A stretch of 64,000 nucleotides of DNA from an uncultured Psychrosphaera sp. (GTDB lineage: Bacteria; Pseudomonadota; Gammaproteobacteria; Enterobacterales; Alteromonadaceae): assembly GCF_947500655.1 (NCBI RefSeq), contig NZ_CANMSK010000004.1, positions 124,001 through 188,000 of the forward strand. The letters are read 5' to 3'. A program made the position numbers and the translations under genes. Positions 27,543 through 34,732 of this stretch are shown here, piece after piece (positions within the stretch are counted from its first letter, which is position 1; the number at the start of each line of letters is the position of its first letter). The notes beneath the pieces were generated by a model. The model searched no databases, was not told the origin of the DNA, and saw nothing but the letters and a program-made list of their open reading frames with translations.

Positions 27543-27962
27543 ATGAACCTTCAATTTAATAAGGCTCAGGCTTTTGCCTTGCCTAATACTTTTTACAACG
27601 TATTAAATAACGAATATATCAATGCACCTCTTCCTGGCAAAGCTATCACTGCAATAACATTTAATTTCAGTGATCCAAACTACTCGGCTGAAACTGGAGG
27701 TTATCACCCTGTAGAAGTAAGGCTGAAGAAAGAGAATGATCAATGGAATATTGTTTATGTCACTGACTTTTCATATCAAGGAAGAACGTTCCCTGAACTA
27801 GTAAAAGAGATTGATATTTGTTTCATCACTAAACAAGTATTTAGTTTATTTGCTGGTGGCTCAGTCAGACAGCATGCAGGTAACTTGATTCAGCTATTTA
27901 TTAATAACTTTATTGAGTATTACAAATCTGGCGTGTTTGACGTTCAAGTCACTTTTGAGTGA
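27543..27962 (+). CDS. DUF2787 family protein
   Basis: 139 residues. It resembles the DUF2787 family of Vibrio and Shewanella genomic islands, with the region FNFSDPNYSAETGGYHPVEV near 40-58. The function of this family is unknown. It is cytoplasmic by sequence, with no catalytic motif seen. It sits in the plus-strand backbone block between radC and the short recombinase, with 113 bases before and 159 bases after it. The recognition is from memory of the motif and moderately sure. Confidence 0.75.
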   Translation: MNLQFNKAQAFALPNTFYNVLNNEYINAPLPGKAITAITFNFSDPNYSAETGGYHPVEVRLKKENDQWNIVYVTDFSYQGRTFPELVKEIDICFITKQVFSLFAGGSVRQHAGNLIQLFINNFIEYYKSGVFDVQVTFE

Positions 27963-28008
27963 GCAATTCACTTCACCAAGCTCAGCTTTAAATGCGTAAA
28001 TAACCCAG

Positions 28009-28033
28009 CTTCCCACAATGTCATTATGGGAAG
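28009..28033. repeat. 25-base palindrome upstream of the short recombinase
   Basis: CTTCCCAcAATG-T-CATTaTGGGAAG has 12-base arms with one mismatch. It lies about 90 bases before the recombinase gene. It could be an operator or recombination site. No T-tract follows. Confidence 0.45.
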
Positions 28034-28121
28034 TTGCCATCCCTTTGTTTATAAGGACTTGGGGTAGTTATTAGGTTTGAAGTTCCCATAACACTGTTTA
28101 ATCACAAAAGAGGAAGCTGAC

Positions 28122-28682
28122 ATGCAAGAAGTTCATGCAGTGAAAAACTTAGATACCGTAAAGTTAATATCTCACTTACTTGAGAAACGCTTTAGTAAAC
28201 AAATGGCCGATGTTTGGAATATCGGCCTTAACCTGGCATTAAGGATATCTGACTTATTATCCATTAAGTTTACGGATATTAAAGAAGACCGGTTGTTCAT
28301 TACAGAATCTAAAACAGGCAAAACCGCCAGCATTAAATTAAACGTAAAGGCGTTAGATTTACTCATTCAAATCAAACAAGAGTTTCCCCACCATATTTAC
28401 GTTTTCCAGTCTTACAGAAACCAACAAGCTAAGTCATCAATTAGCAGGCCCATTACTAGACGTGCCGTGTCACACGCATTTTCAGAAGTTGGTGTTGAAG
28501 TTGGTATTAGGCTGGGTACGCACTCCATGCGTAAAACACGTGGTTATCATTTATATCAAAGCACCAAAGACCTTGCCCGAGTAATGAAAATGCTCAGGCA
28601 TGGCTCTGAAGCGGTAACGCTTAGATATATAGGGATCACTCAGGAAGATGTAGATAAAGACTTTGTTGAATTGGAAATTTAA
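28122..28682 (+). CDS. Catalytic-domain-only tyrosine recombinase
   Basis: 186 residues that contain only the catalytic domain of tyrosine recombinases. The full active-site set can be seen: Arg in LALRISDLLS near 42, Lys in ESKTGKTAS, HSMRKTRG near 128, LRHGS near 164, and the nucleophile in TLRYIGI near 171. The core-binding domain of usual integrases is absent, and the N-terminus is complete with its own start, so this is not an obvious truncation by mutation. Such short recombinases occur in mobile islands beside radC and alpA. Together with the AlpA-like gene 26 bases downstream it forms a second recombination module, separate from the P4-type integrase. Confidence 0.88.
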   Translation: MQEVHAVKNLDTVKLISHLLEKRFSKQMADVWNIGLNLALRISDLLSIKFTDIKEDRLFITESKTGKTASIKLNVKALDLLIQIKQEFPHHIYVFQSYRNQQAKSSISRPITRRAVSHAFSEVGVEVGIRLGTHSMRKTRGYHLYQSTKDLARVMKMLRHGSEAVTLRYIGITQEDVDKDFVELEI

Positions 28683-28708
28683 CGGAACCGTTAATCAAGG
28701 TGAGCATT

Positions 28709-28909
28709 ATGAAATTAATTAGGTTAAGACACGTTATGCAAATGACAGGATTAGGACGCTCAAGCATTTATAACTACATGAAAGACCAAAGCTTCCCTAA
28801 ACAAGTAAAGATTACATCAAACTTGTCAGCTTGGGTTGAAACTGAAATCAACGAATGGATACAAGACAAAGTTAACCAACGAGACAACTCCCCACACTTA
28901 ACATCTTAA
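28709..28909 (+). CDS. AlpA-like excisionase/transcription regulator
   Basis: 66 residues from ATG 28709, which has AAGG 8 bases upstream. A GTG three codons earlier is less likely. The sequence is a winged HTH of the AlpA/Phage_AlpA type: LIRLRHVMQMTGLGRSSIY, then YMKDQSFPKQVKI and WVETEINEWIQDK. AlpA proteins activate or assist excision of P4-like islands. It follows the short recombinase by 26 bases, so both are probably one transcript. A strong terminator follows. Confidence 0.88.
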   Translation: MKLIRLRHVMQMTGLGRSSIYNYMKDQSFPKQVKITSNLSAWVETEINEWIQDKVNQRDNSPHLTS

Positions 28910-28930
28910 GTTAATGGGAAGTTGTTAATT

Positions 28931-28955
28931 AAAGAAACCAGTGAGTTTCTTTTTT
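28931..28955 (+). terminator. Intrinsic terminator after alpA
   Basis: AAAGAAAC (28931-28938), a 6-base loop and GTTTCTTT (28945-28952), continuing into a run of T. A clear rho-independent terminator. Confidence 0.85.
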
Positions 28956-29093
28956 GGTATTAAGTTCTAAAAGCACTTGCGTTCCTAAGTTATTTTTAAA
29001 TGGAAGTGACTTTGTAGACTTTTAAATTAATAACATCTACTCAGATGGCAAAAATTCGATGAATATTAATCTACTAGATTGGAATCACCTTGG

Positions 29094-29978
29094 TCATAAA
29101 GGAGTCGAATTCAATGTACATTTAGCAATTTGGAGTTCAAATTTATGGTTTGGCCCTTTATTGATAATTATATTATTCGGACCAATATTTATCACAGAGT
29201 AATCTGATGGAATTTTTTTACATATACTAACAGAGTTAAAGTCAACATAATAAGAGAGTTTACGTATAAGGAAACTATCACTAGCGGATAAAACAGAACT
29301 ACCAATAAACAAAACAATAGCTATCATAAAAATATTGAAATCATTAATTTTGGCGTTATCAGCCATTAGTTTTTTCAGTGAAATAATAATCAGGATTGTA
29401 CTCAAAAAGAATATAACTCCTGAAATTAGTGTAATTAACACTAACCATCTTGTCATTGGCAATAAATTAGGATTCACTCCTATAAACACTTGATTAATCT
29501 TGCCATTTATAAGAACGTTGGCTATGTAAAGCAGAATAGATATGATGAAAGTGCTAAATATTATATTTGTCCAGCTCGTTCCAAAAATATTATTATAAAT
29601 CGAATCGAACGCCCCTTTGCTATAACTGTAAAAACAAAGTCCAACACTCGGAAATAGCAACCATGTAATTGAAGGATAAAAAGGTGCTATAACCATTGCC
29701 CCACCGGCCATAAAAGCGCCTAACAACCCCACTTTTTCTAAGTTAGATACTTTATCAATTTCATTTCTATAATGATAAATTAGAAAAGCACATGAAAAGC
29801 TGAAGGTAAATAAAATAAATATTGAACTCAAAGTTGAAGTGTATGGTAGTGCTTCCTCAAAAAATATAAATTTCCAGCCCCAATCTTTAGACGTACGCCC
29901 AATAAAGTAAGCAAGTGGACCTATAGCTAAGAAAATAAGAGCTAATACTCCAAAAACTTTCCTTTTATTCATCGACAT
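29094..29978 (-). CDS. Multi-pass membrane protein of unknown function
   Basis: 294 residues with about seven hydrophobic segments, for example VLALIFLAIGPLAYFIG near 10, IFILFTFSFSCAFLIYHY near 55, and others near 90, 110, 145, 180 and 220. A soluble C-terminal tail of about 60 residues follows, with a repeat-like stretch (INIGPNNIIINKGPNHKF). No transporter or enzyme motif is recognised. It stands alone between two element modules and is AT-rich. Small membrane proteins in such places can be superinfection or abortive-infection factors, but nothing here shows it. Confidence 0.7.
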   Translation of the reverse strand: MSMNKRKVFGVLALIFLAIGPLAYFIGRTSKDWGWKFIFFEEALPYTSTLSSIFILFTFSFSCAFLIYHYRNEIDKVSNLEKVGLLGAFMAGGAMVIAPFYPSITWLLFPSVGLCFYSYSKGAFDSIYNNIFGTSWTNIIFSTFIISILLYIANVLINGKINQVFIGVNPNLLPMTRWLVLITLISGVIFFLSTILIIISLKKLMADNAKINDFNIFMIAIVLFIGSSVLSASDSFLIRKLSYYVDFNSVSICKKIPSDYSVINIGPNNIIINKGPNHKFELQIAKCTLNSTPL

Positions 29979-30060
29979 TTCCTCGTAAATTTTGTACTGA
30001 AAATTCTACCTGAGTGATTGAATCACTAAGCCAAATTATCAACTTAGCTACAATTAAAAA

Positions 30061-30629
30061 CTACAGCATTAATTTAAATTGCTTTAACTTTGACACAAAA
30101 CTTGGGAGCTTCTGTCTTTGCAAACAAGCTAAGAATTCATCTTGCTCCATTGGTGGGGTTTTCAATGAACGCCTTTGCTGTTGGGCTGCTTTAACGCAAG
30201 CGCTGCTATCCAATTCAAACATATCGCATAAGAATTCTTCTGGGTGTATTGCTGACAGCCCAGCGCTTCCATCGTCTGTATAGGGAAGTCTTTTAAGTTA
30301 AACGTGATGATAGACTCTGCTTGTCCTTTTATTGCAGCAGCTACCACATGTCTATCATCTTTATCTGGTAAGTTAATCCCTTCGATTAACGATTCATAAC
30401 CTTCTACCAGACAATCTGGAACATAGGCATTCATAAGTGCTTTAGTTCTTTGCAACTTAGTAGGATCTACATCTGGATTATTTTTCAGAAGATTACGAGT
30501 CCATTCATCATGAATTTGATCAGTCCACCGAGCTCTAAACAAACCAGTATTTGCCAGGTACATTAGGTAACTACGAAGTGGCGCGGGGTACATCACGCAA
30601 GCATCTAAAATTACCGTGTATGATGACAT
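30061..30629 (-). pseudogene. PIN-domain toxin, frameshifted
   Basis: The first 121 residues match the PIN toxin family (VILDACVMYPAPLRSYL, TDQIHDEW, DKDDRHVVAAAI, ITFNLKDFP). After MEALG the frame is wrong. If one G is restored in the GGG run near 30263, reading continues in the expected family sequence (LSAIHPEEFLCDMFELDSS, then SLKTPPMEQDEFLACL and KLPSFVSKLK) to a stop at 30061. PIN proteins are Mg-dependent RNases acting as toxins. Without the restored base the protein ends at 30162 with an unrelated tail. It could be a true mutation or a base-calling error in a homopolymer. The ATG overlaps the antitoxin stop (TAATG). Confidence 0.85.
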
Positions 30630-31081
30630 TAATATCCCATACCCATTTCTTGATCTAATTCAGATAACTCAGCAAGTGAAGCTAAGCGTTGTTCTTCCAA
30701 ATTGTTTTTGTATTCCATGAGGTCAGCAAAAGCAACTTTCCGTCTATTACCTGTACGGCTAAATGGAATTTCTTGAGAATCTAATAGCTTAATAAATGTA
30801 GGGCGAGACATATTTAACATGTCGGCCCCCTCTTGCGTTGTTAGCTCCGCATGAATAGGTGTAATGCTCACTGAGTTTCCTTGCCCTAGCTGGGTAAGCA
30901 TCTCAATCATCATGTTTAATGCGCTTGCAGGAATTGTTACTTCATGAGTTTTACCTGACTTATCAACAACATTTATTTTCTGGGCTTCGCCATTAGTTTG
31001 AATAACCGCTGATAGCTCTTGGCTACCAAGCTTAGCCAGTGCAATTTCTTCAGCGCTTGGCAATTTTGTAGCTGTGTTCAT
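30629..31081 (-). CDS. Antitoxin with excisionase-type HTH
   Basis: 150 residues. The C-terminal half holds a MerR/excisionase-like DNA-binding domain (AELTTQEGADMLNMSRPTF, IPFSRTGNRRKVAFADLMEY). The N-terminal half would neutralise the toxin. It is directly upstream of, and coupled to, the PIN toxin gene, the standard order for this family. It probably represses its own promoter, where TTCGAAATATTCGAA occurs 47-61 bases upstream. It appears intact although the toxin is frameshifted. Confidence 0.88.
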   Translation of the reverse strand: MNTATKLPSAEEIALAKLGSQELSAVIQTNGEAQKINVVDKSGKTHEVTIPASALNMMIEMLTQLGQGNSVSITPIHAELTTQEGADMLNMSRPTFIKLLDSQEIPFSRTGNRRKVAFADLMEYKNNLEEQRLASLAELSELDQEMGMGY

Positions 31082-31127
31082 ATCCCTCTCTCTTTTTCAC
31101 TGTTGTGAATAATACCCTTCTATTATA

Positions 31128-31142
31128 TTCGAAATATTCGAA
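31128..31142. promoter_or_regulatory. Probable operator of the PIN/antitoxin pair
   Basis: TTCGAAATATTCGAA contains two TTCGAA palindromes 3 bases apart within an AT-rich promoter region, 47 bases upstream of the antitoxin ATG. Autoregulation is typical of the family. The binding itself is inferred. Confidence 0.5.
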
Positions 31143-31243
31143 ATAACAATAATGGTAATTAAATCGATAATCTCCCACGTGTCAGTTGACCACTTAACAA
31201 CGACACTGAAGTGAAAATTATTCATATGAATTAGGAGTTTGAA

Positions 31244-31351
31244 ATGTTAATTTTAGTTTTATTATATTTAATCGTTTGTTTAATTGTTGGCTTTAAAGCG
31301 CTAGCCCATGCCTCAGCGACTTTGGTAGATAAAGAAGATGTTCGTTGCTGA
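31244..31351 (+). CDS. Possible 35-residue single-pass membrane peptide
   Basis: A short frame with a well-placed TAGGAG 7 bases before the ATG. The product is a hydrophobic helix (MLILVLLYLIVCLIVGF) plus a short polar tail ending in DKEDVRC. Size and layout resemble type I toxin peptides and other small membrane proteins, but there is no sequence match I can name. It lies between the PIN/antitoxin module and hipBA. It could be chance. Confidence 0.4.
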   Translation: MLILVLLYLIVCLIVGFKALAHASATLVDKEDVRC

Positions 31352-31516
31352 AAGTCACCTAAAATCCAATAGCAGTCCCTATTAAAAAACAAAATATTGA
31401 GTAATTATACTCGAACAATCTGTATCCAATTTGGATTACACAAATACCAAAGTGTAATCTTAACTGGATACACAATCACACTTATGCATTTAAATAAGAT
31501 TACAAAGTAAGCCACA

Positions 31517-31540
31517 TAAGTTAACTATAATTGACTTATA
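31517..31540. promoter_or_regulatory. hipBA operator 1
   Basis: TAAGTTAACTATAATTGACTTATA, an imperfect palindrome of the form AAGTnAAnTATnnTTnACTT. First of three copies spaced 49-50 bases apart upstream of hipB. Confidence 0.65.
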
Positions 31541-31565
31541 GATACAAAGCATAGATTTAAACACC

Positions 31566-31589
31566 AAAAGTAAACTATTATTGACTTTT
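31566..31589. promoter_or_regulatory. hipBA operator 2
   Basis: AAAAGTAAACTATTATTGACTTTT, the second copy of the same palindrome, 49 bases after the first. Confidence 0.65.
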
Positions 31590-31615
31590 GCTTATTCCAC
31601 AACTAAATTAACTAC

Positions 31616-31640
31616 AAAAGTAAATTATAGTTAACTTATA
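31616..31640. promoter_or_regulatory. hipBA operator 3, reaching the hipB start codon
   Basis: AAAAGTAAATTATAGTTAACTTATA, the third copy, 50 bases after the second. Its last base is the A of the hipB ATG. No Shine-Dalgarno sequence is present, so the start may be leaderless or weak. Confidence 0.6.
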
Positions 31641-31963
31641 TGAATCCAAAATCAACCAAGCAAACATTAGGTCGTGTAGTAAAAAGTACTGAAATGCCGG
31701 ACTTAGCTCGTGATTTTTCCCCTGCGCAATTAGCAAAAGCGATTAATGCCAAACGCACTGGCATGAAACTTACATTGGTTGATGTTGCCGCGGCTTTATC
31801 TATTTCTAAACCAACTTTGGTGAAAATAGAAAAAGGCGATACTAATGTTAAGTTAAGCAATATTCTTAAAGTGATGGAATACTTAGGTTTGTCATTCAGT
31901 ATTATCTCTGACAAGCCGTCAACAACTCATACTGGAGAGATCAGCGATGACGAATGGTATTAG
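31640..31963 (+). CDS. hipB: HipB-type XRE antitoxin
   Basis: 107 residues with an XRE HTH in the middle (MKLTLVDVAAALSISKPTL, VKIEKGDTNVKLSNILKVM). This is the antitoxin and repressor that pairs with HipA in persistence modules. It overlaps hipA by 17 bases. The start lies within the third upstream palindrome with no ribosome binding site. An in-frame ATG 18 codons later (MPDLARDF) is an alternative. Autorepression through the three palindromes is likely, as known for the family. Confidence 0.86.
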   Translation: MNPKSTKQTLGRVVKSTEMPDLARDFSPAQLAKAINAKRTGMKLTLVDVAAALSISKPTLVKIEKGDTNVKLSNILKVMEYLGLSFSIISDKPSTTHTGEISDDEWY

Positions 31964-33368
31964 TTCAACCAAGCAAAATACCAATACGTTAAATGTATAT
32001 ATTGGCGGCCAAAAGAAAGTGGCTACCATTACACTCCCTGTTGGTTCGGAAACTGAAATATCCCTTACCTATGAGCCAAGTTGGATAACTGAGGGCTTTG
32101 CTATTTCACCTCACTTGCCATTAACGGGTGACTTTGAGCATAGAGCTGCTCTCAACTTCTTACAAAACTTATTACCGGAAGGTAAAGGGCTTGAAGAACT
32201 CACTAGCAACACAACTATTTCTAAAAACAATACGTTTGGTTTGATCAAAGCAATAGGTGCAGAAACATCTGGCGCATTATCATTTAAAACAGAAGTGACC
32301 AATACAGATTCAGGCTCCGTAGTCAGCTCTTTTCGTGAAGTCACAGAACAAGAATTACACAATAAATTAACACGCTTTAAAAACCATGGTGAGTCCATTA
32401 CCTTTTGGGATGGTAAAACCCGTATTTCAGTCGCGGGAGTGCAAGACAAACTCAACTTACTGGAAATTAATGGCAAGCTGGGTTTTGGTGAAGGCGATTT
32501 ATGTTCAAATAAAATCGTAAAGTTTGAAACAGGTAAAGCCCCTTTCATTGCAGTAAACGAACTATTCACTATGCTACTTGCTGGACAAGCTGATTTGTCT
32601 GTACCAAGTGTTGAGCTAAGACGTTATGGCGAAGTTAGAGCCTATGTGATTGACCGTTTTGATAGACGACTATCACCAGATCAAAGCAAAGTATTCCGCC
32701 GTCATGTCATAGATGGCTGTCAAGCAACTAACTTACCACCATCATACAAATATGAACGCCAATACGGTGATGAAGGCGACGGTATCTATATAAGAGACGG
32801 CGTATCTTTCACTAAATTGTTCGTAATTAACACAGTCAACAACGAGGCTTATCATAGCCAACTTATAAGATGGATGACATTTAATATTCTAGTGAAAAAT
32901 TATGATGCTCATGGCAAAAACATTAGTTTCTTTGTTGGAAAACAAGGATTGGAACTCACACCGTTTTATGACCTAGTTAATGTAGAAGCCATCATTAGAG
33001 AAATTAAGCAACAGCAAGTTGATGAAACACAAGGCCGAGCAAACAGTATTTCACAATACTATGCAATGTCCATTGGCAACTACGAAAGTGGCAGCGCTGG
33101 TAATTTTAACAACCCAATCACCGCATTTATGTTAGCTGACTTCGCCAATGAATTTGGTATTTCACTCCCACGATTACAGTTAGTTATGGGGCAAACCATA
33201 ACCTCTGTAATAAACGCGTTAGAAATTGCAAAACAACAAGCGCAGCAACAAGATTTGTCAGACAGTGAAATTCAGCATATCGATTTATGTACAAACATAA
33301 TCAAAGAAGCCGCGGTAGAATTAAGGCAAGAAATTGAACAACTGCCTGCCATGGGCGATTTGCTTTAG
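31947..33368 (+). CDS. hipA: HipA-type serine/threonine kinase toxin
   Basis: 473 residues. The N-terminal HipA domain comes first (Couple_hipA: LNVYIGGQKKVATITL, then LPLTGDFEHRAALNFLQNL). The kinase core follows, with a Gly/Ser loop region (ISVAGVQDKLNLL), the catalytic loop in KNYDAHGKNISF near 320 and the metal motif in LTPFYDLVNVEAI. HipA kinases inhibit growth by phosphorylating targets such as glutamyl-tRNA synthetase. The C-terminal segment (SVINALEIAKQQ, then SDSEIQHIDL) recurs as a relic near 34740. Overlap with hipB shows translational coupling. Confidence 0.9.
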   Translation: MTNGISSTKQNTNTLNVYIGGQKKVATITLPVGSETEISLTYEPSWITEGFAISPHLPLTGDFEHRAALNFLQNLLPEGKGLEELTSNTTISKNNTFGLIKAIGAETSGALSFKTEVTNTDSGSVVSSFREVTEQELHNKLTRFKNHGESITFWDGKTRISVAGVQDKLNLLEINGKLGFGEGDLCSNKIVKFETGKAPFIAVNELFTMLLAGQADLSVPSVELRRYGEVRAYVIDRFDRRLSPDQSKVFRRHVIDGCQATNLPPSYKYERQYGDEGDGIYIRDGVSFTKLFVINTVNNEAYHSQLIRWMTFNILVKNYDAHGKNISFFVGKQGLELTPFYDLVNVEAIIREIKQQQVDETQGRANSISQYYAMSIGNYESGSAGNFNNPITAFMLADFANEFGISLPRLQLVMGQTITSVINALEIAKQQAQQQDLSDSEIQHIDLCTNIIKEAAVELRQEIEQLPAMGDLL

Positions 33369-33594
33369 CGGCAAAGTTTTATTGATCCAAAAATAAAAAG
33401 TGTATTAAAATTCCATTCTTAGCTTAAATTGCTTTTATTTGAATGGCTATTCGCGGTGATTTTTTTATTGTACTTACTCGCTGCGATTGTTAGCCTATAG
33501 GCGAAATCATTCCTAGCAATAAACAAGACAATGTTACTATGTACTGCGGCTGTTAAAATAGTACTTTATTTCATTGTTCCCCTTAAGAGAAATT

Positions 33595-34536
33595 ATGACT
33601 AATAAACCCACGTTAGAGCAAGTTGAAGATGTAAAGCTGCTTAAATTTGAATACCTACACCCCAAATATTGGGGAACTTGGTTCCTTGTTAGCTTGTTAT
33701 TTATATGCAGTTACTTACCTTTTAAATTGCAATGGCAAGTCAGCCGAGCCTTGGCTTTTTTGGTTTTTCATTTAGTCAAAAGCCGTCGTCGTGTTGTTGA
33801 GGTTAATGTAGAAATTTGTTTTGGTGAACAAAGTGCTGAAGAAAAAGCCGCTTTAGTCAAAACTATATTCCATGAAAACATGCAAGGTTATTTCGACAGT
33901 GCTACGTCATGGTTTCGTGATATCAACAAATTTAAAAGTCGTATTGAAGTCCGCGGCAAAGACATTCTTGAAAGAGAAAACGCTAATGGAACAGGAATAT
34001 TATTAGCGGGTGCACATTTTAGTACTCTCGATCTCGCCGGAGCATTAACAAGTTTAGTATGTGACTTAAATGTAACTTACCGACCGCTTAAAAATAAATT
34101 AATGAATGCCGTAATGATGCGTGGCCGTTATAGCTTTGTTAAAAATGCATACCACAAAAAAAATGTTAAAGGTTTCATCAGTTGTATGCGCCGTGGTGAA
34201 ATACTCTGGTACGCTCCAGACCAAGATTACGGTAGAAAACACAGTACGTTCTCACCATTTTTTGGAAGAACCGCAGCCACAATTACCGGCTTAACATTTT
34301 TAGCTAAAGCAGGAAAAGCAAAAGTTATTCCTTATAGTTATCACCGCAAAGGCTACAGCCAAGAATACATATTAGAGTTTTACGAACCGTTACCTACCAC
34401 AGGCTCTGAAGAAGAAGATGCAGCAAATTATAACACTTGGTTAGAGTCGGTTATTCGTCAATATCCTGCTCAGTATTTATGGCTTCACAAGCGTTTTAAA
34501 ACACAACAAAACCCAGAAGATCCTAGCCCGTATTAA
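33595..34536 (+). CDS. LpxL/HtrB-type lipid A acyltransferase
   Basis: 313 residues from ATG 33595, preceded by AAGAGA. A TTG seven codons earlier is less likely. One N-terminal membrane segment (WFLVSLLFICSYLPF) anchors it in the inner membrane. The catalytic HX4D motif AHFSTLD near 140 and the YAPDQDYG motif near 208 are typical of LpxL, LpxM and LpxP. It would add a secondary acyl chain to Kdo-lipid IVA. It is flanked by hipA on one side and a hipA relic on the other, so it may have been carried or rearranged with that module. Which Lpx subtype it is cannot be decided here. Confidence 0.87.
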   Translation: MTNKPTLEQVEDVKLLKFEYLHPKYWGTWFLVSLLFICSYLPFKLQWQVSRALAFLVFHLVKSRRRVVEVNVEICFGEQSAEEKAALVKTIFHENMQGYFDSATSWFRDINKFKSRIEVRGKDILERENANGTGILLAGAHFSTLDLAGALTSLVCDLNVTYRPLKNKLMNAVMMRGRYSFVKNAYHKKNVKGFISCMRRGEILWYAPDQDYGRKHSTFSPFFGRTAATITGLTFLAKAGKAKVIPYSYHRKGYSQEYILEFYEPLPTTGSEEEDAANYNTWLESVIRQYPAQYLWLHKRFKTQQNPEDPSPY

Positions 34537-34543
34537 TTGGCTC

Positions 34544-34594
34544 AGAGAAGAGAAGAAGAAAAGAGGAAAGAGGAAAGAGGAAAGAGAAAAGAAA
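34544..34594 (+). repeat. 51-base pure purine tract with GAGGAAA tandem repeats
   Basis: Every base from 34544 to 34594 is A or G, including at least three tandem copies of a GAGGAAA-like heptamer. It lies just after the acyltransferase stop codon. Confidence 0.8.
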
Positions 34595-34626
34595 TAGCTT
34601 ATTCCAATTATATTAAAGACAAATCA

Positions 34627-34648
34627 GCGGTCAACATCAGTTGACCGC
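34627..34648. repeat. Perfect 9-bp hairpin downstream of the acyltransferase
   Basis: GCGGTCAAC-ATCA-GTTGACCGC. No T-tract follows, so it may be a chromosomal palindromic repeat rather than a terminator. Confidence 0.6.
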
Positions 34649-34732
34649 GACATTATCACTTCCCCCTACTCCAATGAGGTTATAACGCTTCTTTTATGTG
34701 ATCTCATTTATATAAGTGTTTTTATATAAGCG

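Noticed and set aside
30014..30283. Plus-strand frame of 89 codons
   Set aside because: It lies antisense to the frameshifted end of the PIN toxin gene, whose restored frame explains the openness.
31385..31408. Sequence resembling the yicC stop region (ATATTGAGTAATTATAC), considered as attR
   Set aside because: The match is short, AT-rich and imperfect, and does not extend into the preceding yicC codons, so chance is likely.
34544..34594. Purine tract considered as a CRISPR-like or VNTR coding repeat
   Set aside because: No regular spacer pattern and no open frame with a start; it is a simple purine tract.
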